From Paulinella micropora (Eukaryota; Cercozoa; Imbricatea; Euglyphida; Paulinellidae), in assembly GCA_019918135.1 (NCBI GenBank), contig WBZZ01004071.1, forward strand, positions 190,001-232,500: a stretch of DNA of 42,500 nt, written 5' to 3'. The notes under the pieces were generated by a model. That model was given only the letters and a program-made list of their open reading frames with translations, had not been told where the DNA came from and made no database searches. This document shows, piece by piece, positions 9,960 to 19,990 of the stretch; the first letter of the stretch is position 1, and each line of letters starts with the position of its first letter. Made by a program: the position numbers and the translations under genes.

Positions 9960-11029
9960 TCCTCCTCCGTTTCCTGAGGATCCCCAAGGCCTTGCGGGTG
10001 CAGGCTAAACAATGGCAGGGGAGCGAGAAGTCCAAGGAGGACGTGCTCGCGATGATGGACGAGCACATCGAGGTTTTTGGGCCTGTGGAAGGGAGATCGG
10101 TCAAACACCATACGGCGGTGTTTCACAGGGAAATGGGATAGGAAGTGTCTGGAATAGGGCGGCCTTCGCGACTCAGCTAGCACAAAGACAGGATCGCCAA
10201 GGAAATGAAGGCGGAACTGTTGGAAAAGGGGGTGATAGAGGCCCGGTTATCGGAATACTCTTCGCCGGTGCGGATGGCGCCGAAGCCGGATAACACATTT
10301 CGAATGTGCATAAACTATTAGAAGATCAACCAGATCATAAAGAAGATCGAGACGCCGGTTCCGGATGTACGGCGGGGAGTGGAAGTGCTGCGAAAGGCGA
10401 AGATATACTCCACTTTGGATCCGAAGAGTGGTTTCTGGCCAATATCATTGGCAGAAGAGAGCCAATTGCAATACCTCACGGCCTTCATGGTTGGAATGAC
10501 GACCTATGTATGGAAGGTCTTGCCGATGGGGCTCAAGGTTGCTCCGGGAATCTTCCAGAAGGCGATGACTGAGATGCTGGGGGCGAAGTTCCTCGATGAC
10601 GAGTTTGCTTTTAAGCATTGCGATACGTCCACGTACGCATTTGCGTATCTGGATGATGTCATAATATACTCTAACTCGGTGGAAGAGCACATGGAACACC
10701 TCAGGGATATCATGAGGCGGGTTAAGGCATTCGGGTTTCGGCTCAATGCCAAGAAGTGCTATTTCATGCAAAAACGGATTCAATATTTGGGATACGATAT
10801 TGAGAACGGAACATGCACAATCGCGGCTAAGAAGATGGAAGCATTGGAGGCAATGTCGATGCCGAGGAGTAAATCGGATCTACACTCGTTCGTGTCTTGG
10901 GCGCAATATTATGGAGAGCTTATCCCGAATTTTGCCAATCGGGCGGAGCCCATACGGAATCACATGAAGAACTTCAAGGGAGACTGGGCAAATTCGGATG
11001 AGTGGGGCAAGACGTCTAGGATGCCATAA
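9960..11029 (+). pseudogene. gypsy reverse transcriptase
   Basis: Polymerase of a Ty3/gypsy Pol. Upstream residues (DEHIEVFGPVEGRSVKHHTAVFH) fit the RT entry segment. A frame change follows near 10140-10190, then KGVIEARLSEYSSPVRMAPKPDN, FRMCINY-stop-KINQI, YSTLDPKSGFWPISL, VLPMGLKVAPGIFQKAM, the catalytic box YLDDVIIYS (YLDD at 10646-10657), GFRLNAKKCYF and YLGYDIENG. All core RT blocks are in order. An in-frame TAG at 10319-10321 interrupts the CINYRKIN-type motif. The ORF ends at 11029, shortly before RNase H begins in another frame. Confidence 0.88.
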
Positions 11030-11475
11030 AGGACTTGCGAGGTACAATCCTGAAGGATCCGTTAACGGAGGACGGAACAGTACTGAGGTTGCTAGACTTC
11101 AACGCACCTTTTTATCCTGGATACGGACGCGTCGGCGTACGCGATAGGGGGTGGTGCTACAACAGGCGGACGGCAAGGGACGGCTACGGCCAGTGATCTT
11201 TCTTAGTTGGCGAATGCCGAATGCGGAAAGGCAATATTGCACGAGGCAACGGGAAGCTTTTGCTATTGTCTGGAGATTCAAACGATTAAGGGAATACCTG
11301 TGGGGGGGCGAAGGACACAAAGGTGAGGACGGACTATAACAACCTGCGGTGGTTGATGTCGCAAGACCAGACGGGACGTCTGGCACGGTGGCAACAGGAG
11401 TTATCGGAGTAAGATTTCCAGGTAGAGTACATCAAGGGAAAGGAGAACTTCTTGGCTGATCATCAGTCGAGGTCG
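11030..11475 (+). pseudogene. gypsy RNase H domain, frameshifted
   Basis: Three frames together give the gypsy RNase H pattern: LDTDASAYAIGGVVLQQ (DTDAS with the first catalytic Asp) from about 11112, then RPVIFLSWRMPNAERQYCTRQREAFAIVW and REYLWGG. After a shift come TDYNNLRWLMSQ, GRLARWQQELSE, a stop at 11410-11412, then FQVEYIKGKENFLADHQSR. The enzyme would remove RNA from the RNA-DNA hybrid during reverse transcription. Confidence 0.82.
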
Positions 11476-12249
11476 GGCGGAAGGGAGGAGGCAGGTGCTC
11501 CTCAAGGTAAGGGGGAAGGGGAACCGAAAAAGCGCCAGGTACCGGAGGTATTCACGGTCAAGCCGGTATGGGATGGGGACCAGAGAAGGGGGGATGAACC
11601 TAACACGATTTGGGTTCACCACGGCGGCGGCGGTATTGACGGTTTGGGGGTACATGGATTTGGAAAAGATAGAGAAGGAAGCGGATTTCGAGGATAAGAA
11701 GCCGATAAATTGCATGGTATATGCGGCGGAAATGTCGGCGGCATACAATTTTCGGACGACCGAGACATAGGGAAACAGGAATGCGACAGGGACCTTCGGC
11801 TTTATGAGGCGGCTCACATTAATCCGCGGGAATGCTGTGAGGAACATGGGGACCAATACGCGAGGGACAACCTCGACGAGTACGAATGGAACGCGGCATT
11901 GAACGAGGAGAGGACACCGGAGGAATTGGAGAGGCCATGCTTTCCATGGCGGCACTTGCCGATGGTGGGCAACATTATCGTCGGGGATAAGAAGGACGAG
12001 GAGCAGCAGCGGCAGGAGCCGGTGGGCTTCAAGATGTTGGAAAAGACGCACCCTAGTCGGGTGGCGCTGGATTTGGAAACGGATACGCAAATCAGGTTTG
12101 CTTCGGTGGATAAACTTCGGAGTCTGACAAGTGAGGCAAAGGAATTCCAGGCGTTCATTCAGCACGTGAAAAACCCAACGCCGGAAACGCGCACCGAGGC
12201 GGTGAAAAGGCAGCTAAAGACGCACACGTACTCGGATGGGTTAATCTAG
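11476..12249 (+). pseudogene. gypsy Pol spacer between RNase H and integrase
   Basis: From about 11710 to 12249 a frame is open with balanced composition (DRDLRLYEAAHINPRECCEEH, then RHLPMVGNIIVGDKKDEEQ, FQAFIQHVKNPTPETRTEA). It links RNase H to the integrase zinc domain. About 180 residues is long for this spacer. No separate domain is recognised. Confidence 0.5.
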
Positions 12250-13360
12250 TATATGGGAACGGACGGCAGATACAGGGATGATCCGGAACGGTGGACAGTA
12301 TGGGTACCGCCGGCGTTGCGGCACGCGATCTTGATCGGGGCACACAACTGTCCCATGCAGAGTCATCCGGGATTGGAAAAGATGAAATGGTCCTTGGAAG
12401 TTCTACTGGGGGAATATGGGCAGGGACGTCGAGAGGTTTATCAACGGCTGCGCATCATGTCAGCGGGCTAAATCGCCTAACTTACGATGTGAACAAAGGC
12501 AATACGAGGTCACGGGCGAGATTTTCGAGACGGTGCACATCGATTACGTGGGGCCACTGCCGGAGGCAGGGGATGGGGGATTCAAATATATCCTTAGTCG
12601 GTTATCGATCGGGCGTCCAATTACGTGATCACGGTGCCCACGAAGGATGACACCAAGGAAACAACTGCTAAGACACTCATCGACTGTCTTTAGCAGGATT
12701 GGGGTTCCGAGGAAGATCATTTCGGATCGGTGGAGTTCGTTCATCAATTGGGTCTCGAACGAGCTGAGTGCGTACTTTGGGTTTCAATGGAACTATGTCA
12801 TGGTTTATAACCCGATGGCTAATGGCAAGATCGAGCGGATGCACAAAACTATGAAGACGTCGTTGAAGATATACTGTCAGAATAACCAGAAGGTCTGGCC
12901 GGAAACGGTACATGCTTTCACTTTGCGGTTAACAACCTGGAGTCTTCGTCTTTGGGAGGGCATGTTCGGCTTTGCCCGAATCAGTTGGTACACGGAAGGG
13001 TATTGAACACACCTACGGATGTCCTGAAGCAGACGGCGCTCTATGAGCCAACGGAATTGATGGCGTGCCGTTTGAGAGCGATGGCGGAGACGGAACTCAT
13101 GGTCCGGAAACAACGGGAGGCGGAGATGCGGCGTAAGGACGCCAGGGGGCAGCATAAGTACAAGCATGTGGAGTTCAATGTGGGGGACACTGTCTTGTTA
13201 TACGTCCCGAGCATCCCGGTGGGATTATCGGTGAAGCTATATGAGAAATGGCAGGGGCCATATCAGGTGGTACAGCAGACAGCGGCATACAACTGCAAAA
13301 TTCGTCATCAACGGACGAATAAGGAACAGATTGTGCACGTACGGCGGTTGGTTAATTAAG
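12250..13360 (+). pseudogene. gypsy integrase with SH3-like tail
   Basis: The order is canonical. An H2C2 zinc domain (HPGLEKMKW, then FINGCASCQRAKSP), then the catalytic core with HIDYVGPLPEAGDGGFKYI (first Asp), IISDRWSSFI (second Asp; the usual Gly of SDRG is Trp) and YNPMANGKIERMHKTMK (Glu). The C-terminal part has FNVGDTVLLYVP, WQGPYQVV and IVHVRRLVN, the SH3-like DNA-binding fold of gypsy integrases. The modules lie in different frames with breaks near 12410, 12590, 12640 and 12930, so no intact enzyme can be read. Stop at 13357-13359. Confidence 0.88.
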
Positions 13361-14308
13361 TTCTCACCGTTCTTATTGGATTATGAGACGGACGCGCAGG
13401 CACTGGCGCGCACGGCGAATGACTGGGGCAATCCGACGCCTTTGCTTACTCGTTCGCAGCGGGCGGAGGAGATTGCGAGGTTAACGGAACAGCTCTCGTA
13501 TGAGAAGGAGGAGGAGGAGAAGCAGAGGTTGCGGGATGCAATCGCGGAACTGGAATAGGCTCTCATGAAAGGGCACCAAGAAGGCAACGCCAAGGGGGGA
13601 TTGACGCGGACAGCAAGGAGGAAATCAAGGGGAGGCAGGGGGAGTCAGGTGGAGTGGCAGGAGCGCCACAGCAGGAAGCGAAGAAGGAGGAGAAGCAGGG
13701 GAGGAGAAGCAAGGGGCACAACCGGCTCTTCCGAGGCCACCACCAGAAGGCCAGGATGGGAGCGGACGGCGGCAACAGGCGGAGAAGTGGGTGCAGGACC
13801 CAGTCAAGATCGATGAAATCCACTGGCGGGCGGCAAGTTCTACTTGATGCGACCGGCGGCCAGGGAGGTCGCGGACGACACGATGGATGACTTTTACGTC
13901 ATGCGGATACTGAAGGTTGGGGGATGTACAAGGTCAAAAGCGGCGGCGGGCATTGATCCGGTAATGCAGTTTTGGAGAAGTGGTGATGCGACGAACTTGG
14001 AGAAGGGCCGCCGGTTCAGTCCAGTTTTTCTGGAGAACTGGGGGCAAAAGCGGGAAACGTGGGATGTGAGTATTCAGTTGGACGACAAGGACCACACGCC
14101 TTATACGGTGCAGACGCGACCTAGGATGGTCCTGGATATGCCTTTTGACCTCACCGAGCATTGGCGATTTCCCACCATCATCTGGGATGAGGTGGAGGAG
14201 AAAGGCCTGCCCTTTGAGATCATCGGGGCACCACCGGCAAAGGTGGGATCGAGGGGAAGGAAACGTCCCTCGGGGCCGGAAAGGAAGGCAAGGAGGGGAA
14301 GAAGATGA
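13361..14308 (+). pseudogene. extra coding segment downstream of gypsy integrase, function unknown
   Basis: After the integrase stop, an open frame covers 13241-13558 (SQRAEEIARLTEQLSYEKEEEEKQRLRDAI, a probable coiled coil). A second frame covers 13844-14308 (DDFYVMRILKVGG, FWRSGDATNLEKG, FSPVFLENWG, DMPFDLTEHWRFPTIIWDEV), and it ends in a basic tail (KRPSGPERKARRGRR). Codon use and residue mix look real. Gypsy elements with an additional 3' gene here usually carry envelope-like or host-derived ORFs, but no signal peptide or membrane segment is present. I do not recognise the protein. Confidence 0.45.
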
Positions 14309-14312
14309 GAAT

Positions 14313-14314
<2 letters not shown>

Positions 14315-14361
<47 letters not shown>
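14315..14361. repeat. (GA)n microsatellite
   Basis: About 23 GA units lie just after the stop of the downstream gypsy ORF. Confidence 0.95.
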
Positions 14362-14364
<3 letters not shown>

Positions 14365-14464
14365 ACGAGAAAAGATGATGACCGAGTCCGGGGTGGTGCG
14401 CCCGGGTGAAACGGCTAAATGATACCCAAGGGTCAATGGATCCATAGGTGTATGGTATACACCA

Positions 14465-14680
14465 ATCACGCGCAGGGACGCGATGATATAAGTTTATTTT
14501 CCGCGCAGGGCGCGATGATATAATTTTATTCCGCGCAGGGACGCGATGATACAATTTTATTTCCGCGCAGGGCGCGATGATACAATTTCATTCCGCGCAG
14601 GGACGCGATGTTTACTTTGTATTCCGCGCAGGGACGCGACGATGTAATTTTGAAATCTGTGCAGGGACGCGATGACAGAC
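14465..14680 (+). repeat. seven-copy 31-33-bp tandem repeat in gypsy 3' region
   Basis: The unit is CCGCGCAGGGACGCGATGAT followed by an AT-rich spacer (ATAATTTTATT). Copies start near 14468, 14501, 14532, 14563, 14594, 14626 and 14658. A lone related copy (CCACGCGGGGACGCGATGA) occurs at about 14943. GC-rich cores alternate regularly with AT-rich spacers. Some copies lack one A (GCAGGGCGCG). Confidence 0.92.
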
Positions 14681-15327
14681 CTAAAAGGCTTTGAAGGACA
14701 ATGTGATCATGGTCGCCAGGGAGCGAGACCACTAACACGGCAGGATTGATCATCCTTTCCCCAACATATTATATACACCCTCTCAGCCTGCGGTGGCATG
14801 ACAAGGGTAAGCGTACGGTGTACGAACATGGTATAATGGTCGGCATGAATGAATGAAAAGAAGAGAGAACGAGATGAGAAAGGAAGAAGAGAAAGATCAG
14901 GGCATCGGGAATGATTATCCCTTGAATTATAAATGAATTCTTCCACGCGGGGACGCGATGAAGGGCATTGGGACTGAAAGGGAATATCTTGTCCGCCAAC
15001 GAGCGAAACCGCGGGCTTTATGGGATTGATCACCCCTTTTACTTTATTCAATTACCGCTATAACGGCGATGTAACGAGAAGATGGGGAATATGGGAATGG
15101 GAACGTGGTGGCGTTGGAAACAGGGGGAGAGGGGATACATGGGAATGGATAGGGACGGCAGTAATAAGGGGTACTCAGGGTCGTTTCAAGCATGGAGTGG
15201 TAGAGCCGGAGGACCGCGGCGGGGAGTATCAAAGGCGTTGGAGGGGGGCCTTCCCTCAACGACGTCTTGAATCACTTCTGGACTACGCGACCGGGACTAC
15301 AGCGTCACCTGAGGCCATAAGTTGATA

Positions 15328-15480
15328 CAATTTTCACGATTCGAGCGGATTCGAGATCGGAGGTGGATTGTTTTCAAATTCCCACAAGTTTCGCGGCAAT
15401 TTTCACGATTCAAGCGGATTCGAGATCGTAGATGGATTGTTTTCAAATTCCCACAAGTCTTATGACAATCTGTATGGATT
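15328..15480 (+). repeat. 69-bp tandem repeat, two copies and a partial third
   Basis: Copies start at 15328, 15397 and 15466, each beginning CAATTTTCACGATTC (the third diverges after CAAT). They include GAGCGGATTCGAGATCG and TTTTCAAATTCCCACAAGT. Confidence 0.9.
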
Positions 15481-15700
15481 GGAGATTTTACACGAGGGAG
15501 CTCGTCCAAAATCTTAGGGGCTCAAGGGATGCAGTGGGGCAACTTGAAATTCCATTCGTCACGGATTCGAGATTTCAAACAAGGGAACTTATCTAAAATC
15601 TTACTAGCTCAAGGGATGCAGGGGGGCAACTTGAAACCCATTTTACACGAAGTGGAAATTTTACATAAGGAAGCTTATGCAAAATCTTTTGGCGCCGACG
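15481..15700 (+). repeat. about 87-bp degenerate tandem repeat, three copies
   Basis: Related blocks begin near 15481, 15569 and 15654 (GGAGATTTTACACGAGGGAG, GAGATTTCAAACAAGGGAAC, GAAATTTTACATAAGGAAGC). CTCAAGGGATGCAG plus GGGGCAACTTGAAA lies between them at 15521 and 15608. Confidence 0.8.
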
Positions 15701-15963
15701 AGGCCGAACGGGGGAATACTATGGAATCAGTGGATTTCAATCAGGCGTAAGTGGAATTTGTCAATTACCCTGAGGGGGATAGTATAGACTCACACTAGGT
15801 GGGGGGGACCATGAGTGAATTTAGGATAACACGGGGTGTGTAATTTTATCCGAGGGAAAGGGTCTAGTCACCGACCGTCACTCGAGATAATTTTTCACAT
15901 TTTATACCGGTTTGGATCGGCTGGTCTTAACTCGACTTCTCGCGCACCCTGACGAGGGCACGC

Positions 15964-15983
15964 TCGAGGGGGTGAGGGGATTA
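15964..15983 (+). promoter_or_regulatory. gypsy polypurine tract (plus-strand primer)
   Basis: GAGGGGGTGAGGGGATTA ends directly at the right LTR. A purine run at this position is where plus-strand DNA synthesis is primed in LTR elements. Confidence 0.65.
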
Positions 15984-16138
15984 TGCCGGCCCACCCGGTA
16001 TATAATGGCATTACTCTATGTTCCGGTCTGTCGGTTTAGTTTGGCTTGGAGAGTACGGAGTCCCTTCTACGTTAGGTATTCCTCATTCTACAAGTCGTTA
16101 GACAGTTATTATATTATCAAATATTTGGTCTCGGTAAC
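15984..16138 (+). repeat. gypsy right LTR
   Basis: This is a 155-bp copy of 2810-2964 with two substitutions. TATC repeats follow its last base directly. Confidence 0.93.
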
Positions 16139-16140
16139 AC

Positions 16141-16185
<45 letters not shown>

Positions 16186-16243
16186 GATCTATCTATCTAT
16201 CTATCTATCTATCTATAATCACTACTACTACTACTAACTACTA

Positions 16244-16288
<45 letters not shown>

Positions 16289-16320
16289 AAAGTACTACTA
16301 CTACTACTACTACTACTACT

Positions 16321-16368
<48 letters not shown>

Positions 16369-16378
16369 GTACTACTAG

Positions 16379-16428
<50 letters not shown>

Positions 16429-16545
16429 AGTAACTAGAGGCTAGGTGACTACTACTACTACTATTAATACTACTACTACTACTACTAGTACTACTAGTAC
16501 TACTACTACTACTAGTACTACTACTAGTACTAGTACTAGTACTAG

Positions 16546-16596
<51 letters not shown>

Positions 16597-16605
16597 GTGA
16601 CGGTG

Positions 16606-16656
<51 letters not shown>

Positions 16657-16687
16657 GCTACTAGGTGACTACTACTACTACTGACTA

Positions 16688-16749
<62 letters not shown>

Positions 16750-16751
16750 CG

Positions 16752-16802
<51 letters not shown>

Positions 16803-16803
16803 G
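16139..16803. repeat. (TATC)n then long interrupted (TAC)n microsatellite
   Basis: About 18 TATC units (16141-16216) are followed by nearly 590 bases of TAC repeat. Interruptions include ACTAGT motifs and repeated CTAGGTGACTAC or CAGTGACGGTGAC blocks. The tract separates the gypsy right LTR from the copia left LTR. Confidence 0.95.
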
Positions 16804-17040
16804 TGATACATTTATGTATCGTCTTAAGTAATTCCAATTATTAATAGACAGTTCGGTCCCGGCCGGTATTAATCATTATAGCGGCAATATGGATTATTGA
16901 TATTAATATAGGTAATAAAGGATATGACTTGAAGTGTTATATTTGATTTTTGATTATTAAAGGGTAATCAGTTATCGTAATCTTGGGAACATAGGAAGTG
17001 TCTGCTATTGCTATGCCGGTGACCGAATATTATTAATACA
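16804..17040 (+). repeat. copia left LTR
   Basis: Starts TGATACATTTATGTATCG and ends near TATTATTAATACA. It contains GGATATGACTTGAAGTG and TTATTAAAGGGTAATCAG, both shared with the right copy. It has extra bases relative to the right LTR around 16860-16915 (CCCGGCCGG and a duplicated ATATTA). Confidence 0.88.
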
Positions 17041-17422
17041 TATGTTTAAACATATGTTCTACTGGGTTATGTGTTGATTAGGTATAAACCGGTCACACAC
17101 GGACCTTACCCTACCTTTCACTTGCGGTTTGCCGGGAGATTTCGTTAAAAGCCAGGTTGCTCACAGCCACTTTAATCTGAAGGCATAAATGCAGGACTGA
17201 ACTGTAAGAGAGCTAACTAATGTAAGTGCGTGACTAACAGTAACTTGTGACTGATACTCAATGATATGGTCCGGTGCACAATGGTAAAAGCGTAACGTGC
17301 ACAATTGACTTGAATTATCCATTACGGTTACTCCTAATTATGACTTAGTAAAATATTACTGCGCATAGAAGTTAATCATAATTACGACCTAAATAGTAAC
17401 TCGAAGTTAACTGTCCAACGTT
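17041..17422 (+). other. copia leader between LTR and gag
   Basis: This is AT-rich untranslated DNA with stops in all frames. A primer-binding site should lie at its left end, but TATGTTTAAACATATG here is a palindrome rather than a recognisable tRNA complement. Confidence 0.5.
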
Positions 17423-18694
17423 ATGAGCTTTTTTGCGTTCGAGAGTGGTCAGAAGGACCAATCTGCCTTCGGGGCGTCCGGTCTACGGCAACGCTGCAGG
17501 TGCAGCACTGAGGAGCACCGGTTCTCGGGCAAGGATGGTACGACGAAGTGGCGGGATTCTCTTCATGACTCGGATTCGTATTTACTTAGCAGGGAAGAAC
17601 AGGGCCCCGAGCAGTTGCTGCTGCCCTGGGACGAGTGTTTGGCCTTTTACGTGGACAAGAAGAGGGCGTTTGCTACGGAGGCTGCTTTGGCTGCTGCTAA
17701 GCGGGCTGCTTCCAGGAAGCAGTGTGGGAAGGCATCGAAGCTCGACTCGTGACAAGCGGACGAGGATGACGGGGACGGCAAGGACGGGGGCGTTCTGTCT
17801 GAGGTAGAGAAGCAGAGCCTATTGAGGGCAAGGCAGGAGGTGTTTTCGTTTTTGTATCTCTGTCTGTCGGGAGTGGCCAAGACGCTGGCACGCCCATATG
17901 CTGAAACCCGGCCTATGGATCCATCGCGTCTGGTACAGTCACTAAACGATAGGTACGGCAGTGATGTACACGACCTGTTGGCTTACCACGTCAGTGTGGT
18001 TCAGTTTACTTTCAAGAAGGGTGACGATATGCCGGGCCGGTCAGCTGACTCACTTTCTGCTGGCTATCGAAAGAATCAAGAATGGGGGACATGCAGGGCC
18101 GGACGACCTGACACAGATTGTGATCTTGCTGAAGGCACTGAAGGCTTTCCCTCAATGGCAACCCTTTATAAGGGATATGAAGAAGATGGCGGCGAATTCT
18201 AAACTTAGCATGACGGCTTTTCAGAAGGCCTTTGCAGAGGAGAATCGCCATTTGGAGACGTCCGGAGGCACTAACCGAACTGGACCTGGCGAAGACCAGC
18301 GACAGGAGCTGTGGCTCAGCTACAACGAGGTGTTTACGAAGGCTCGGAGCAAAAGGACAGGATCGCGGCGGCAGTGAGAAAGGCGGCTGGTGGTGGTGGC
18401 CCTAACTTAAAGGGGGGTAAGGCAGGCACGAAGGGTGAGAAGGGCAGTTGTTTTGCCTGTAAGAAGGGACCTCATAAGTTCTTCGAGTGCCGAAGCCAGT
18501 GTAACTACAAGGACCAAGCTGCGCACAACGCTCACCTGGCCCAGGGGAAGGACTGTCCGGAGTTGAAGGAGCGGTTTGCCGGCCTGCTAAAGAAGGTCCA
18601 GAAGGAGGGTGTCACACGGCTTCCGGGGGCCAAGGGAGGTAAGAAAAGTGAAACAAAACCAAGGGGGTCCAGACGGGAACCCTTTCCTTCATGA
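17423..18694 (+). pseudogene. copia gag with CCHC zinc knuckle
   Basis: Three overlapping frames together give a copia Gag. An N-terminal part runs 17423-17752. A helical core in 17961-18377 (THFLLAIERIKNGG, LTQIVILLKALKAFPQW, MTAFQKAFAEENRHLE) follows the pattern of the UBN2-type copia Gag. The nucleocapsid in 18311-18694 has CFACKKGPHKFFEC, an exact C-x2-C-x4-H-x4-C knuckle. Two frame changes separate the parts. Gag would package element RNA in cytoplasmic particles. Confidence 0.8.
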
Positions 18695-18756
18695 ATGGGG
18701 AGACGGGTGAGCCCGTCATTACCTCTTTTAACCATTTCAGTAAGGGCTAGCTTCTA

Positions 18757-19990
18757 ATGCTTGCGTCTTCGTCGCAGACGGCGGGGATGACCGAGGAGAA
18801 GGCTAGGCATATCCTTGCTCAGCCTGAAATGCGCTTTGTTGCCGACCAGAGGGTCGTTGGGGCACGCTATCAACAGTGTGCTGTGGTTCTCGCGCGTACG
18901 GGGGTCCGTTGTCAGGTGCGACAGCGGTGTCCCATCTTCCTATAGGCAGCTCATCGGTAAATGTGTACGAGGCATGCGAATGTTTACTGGGGCGACTTGG
19001 CGTTGCGGGCCCAGGCTCGGCAGTTGCTGGCAGAGGCTGCGGGGCAGGAGACGGGTCAAGATGTGCTGAGAAGGGCTGTCGAGGCGTCTGGGCAGCCTGA
19101 GGAAAGGAAGGAGGTCGCGTGGGAGGAGGGGAAGAGCGTCTTGGAACAGCTGATTGCTGATGGGTGGACCGTGACGGCGATACCCCGTGGGGGGGCAGGG
19201 CAGCTGGGGCTGTGGTGTCCTCTCGGGATGTGGGCGGTGCGGCATCATCGTCTTCGTCTTCGCAGTGGGCCCACGGGGGGCTTCTTCGGGAGAGCGACCG
19301 GGACCTGCGTCGTGGCAACCGATACGCGAACGGCCTGTTATGACAGGGGAAGAGAAATTGCGGGCGTTAGACGTTTCGTGGCGATGACTGCGAGGAAGAG
19401 GAGGCCCGGAGTCAAAATTACAACGTGTGGGATGGAGAACAATGGGTATCGGTGAACCGGCGTATTACCAACATGATATGTGGCGATCGGCCGGGAGATG
19501 CGTTCTACCTCTACAACGATGATCCGATACGCTATTACTTGGGGATCATGAACCGGCAACCTCCGGATATGCATTGGGTACCGGGGTCTGCTTCGCGAAG
19601 GGATGGGGGGCCTCACGTATTGTCATCGCGGGGGCCGACGTTCATGTGGCCTTGAACCACTGCAGCGTTTACAAGGCGTTCTACTGGAGCCGCTATCTTC
19701 TGTTCGACTTTCTGGAGGAGCAGTGGTACAGCGAGTTCAGTCAGTGTGGGCCCTGTACTGCGGCGCTGCGATCGGGCGTCCGGCCTGCGGTTGTTTGCGA
19801 CACATGTCGCAAGGTGTGTGAGCATGTTTTCCCTTGTGGACGATGTGGAGTCATCCTGTACTGCTCCTTGGCGTGCTCTGACTTGGGGCGTGCCAACATC
19901 GGGCCTTTTGCACCTTTGTGGACACACATCCGGATATACTGGATGTCTTTGTCCGATTTCCGGATAAGGGCTTGGGGCTGGATATGAACT
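18757..19990 (+). pseudogene. insert between gag and protease with MYND-like zinc finger
   Basis: The plus frames 18757-18945, 18961-19455, 19425-19655 and 19574-19987 are protein-like in series (EKARHILAQPEMRFV, LEQLIADGWTVTAIP, DAFYLYNDDPIRYYLG, VYKAFYWSRYLLFDFLEEQWY). In 19800-19885 the residues read CDTCRKVCEHVFPCGRCGVILYC in part, followed by SLAC. The spacing C-x2-C-x9-C-x2-C-x5-C-x3-C resembles a MYND finger, a protein-protein interaction module. The last His/Cys pair of MYND is unclear because of a frame change near 19900. Standard copia Gag-Pol has nothing like this here, so it may be a captured host domain. Confidence 0.5.

Larger units (their letters stand above)
2810..16138 (+). 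mobile_element. Ty3/gypsy-type LTR retrotransposon, full length but with disrupted ORFs
   Basis: Two 155-bp direct repeats bound a 13.3-kb unit with pol modules in gypsy order on the plus strand: protease (8.77 kb), reverse transcriptase (10.2-11.0 kb), RNase H (11.1-11.5 kb) and integrase (12.3-13.4 kb). RT before integrase separates Ty3/gypsy from Ty1/copia. The internal region is long because of a 5.7-kb purine-rich leader/gag region and a 2.7-kb 3' part with tandem repeats. Coding modules carry stops and frame changes. No convincing target-site duplication is visible: the five bases before the left LTR are TACTA and those after the right LTR are ACCTA. Confidence 0.9.

Noticed and set aside
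14465..14680. Regularly spaced repeats resembling a CRISPR array
   Set aside because: Spacers are themselves repeats of one AT-rich sequence, not unique, there are no cas genes, and the setting is an LTR retrotransposon in eukaryotic DNA.
2805..16143. Five-base target-site duplication for the gypsy element (TACTA and ACCTA)
   Set aside because: Only partly similar and embedded in microsatellite, so a duplication cannot be claimed.
18803..19318. Minus-strand Ser/Arg/Pro-rich ORF resembling an SR protein
   Set aside because: It is antisense to better-supported copia frames and shows only composition bias.
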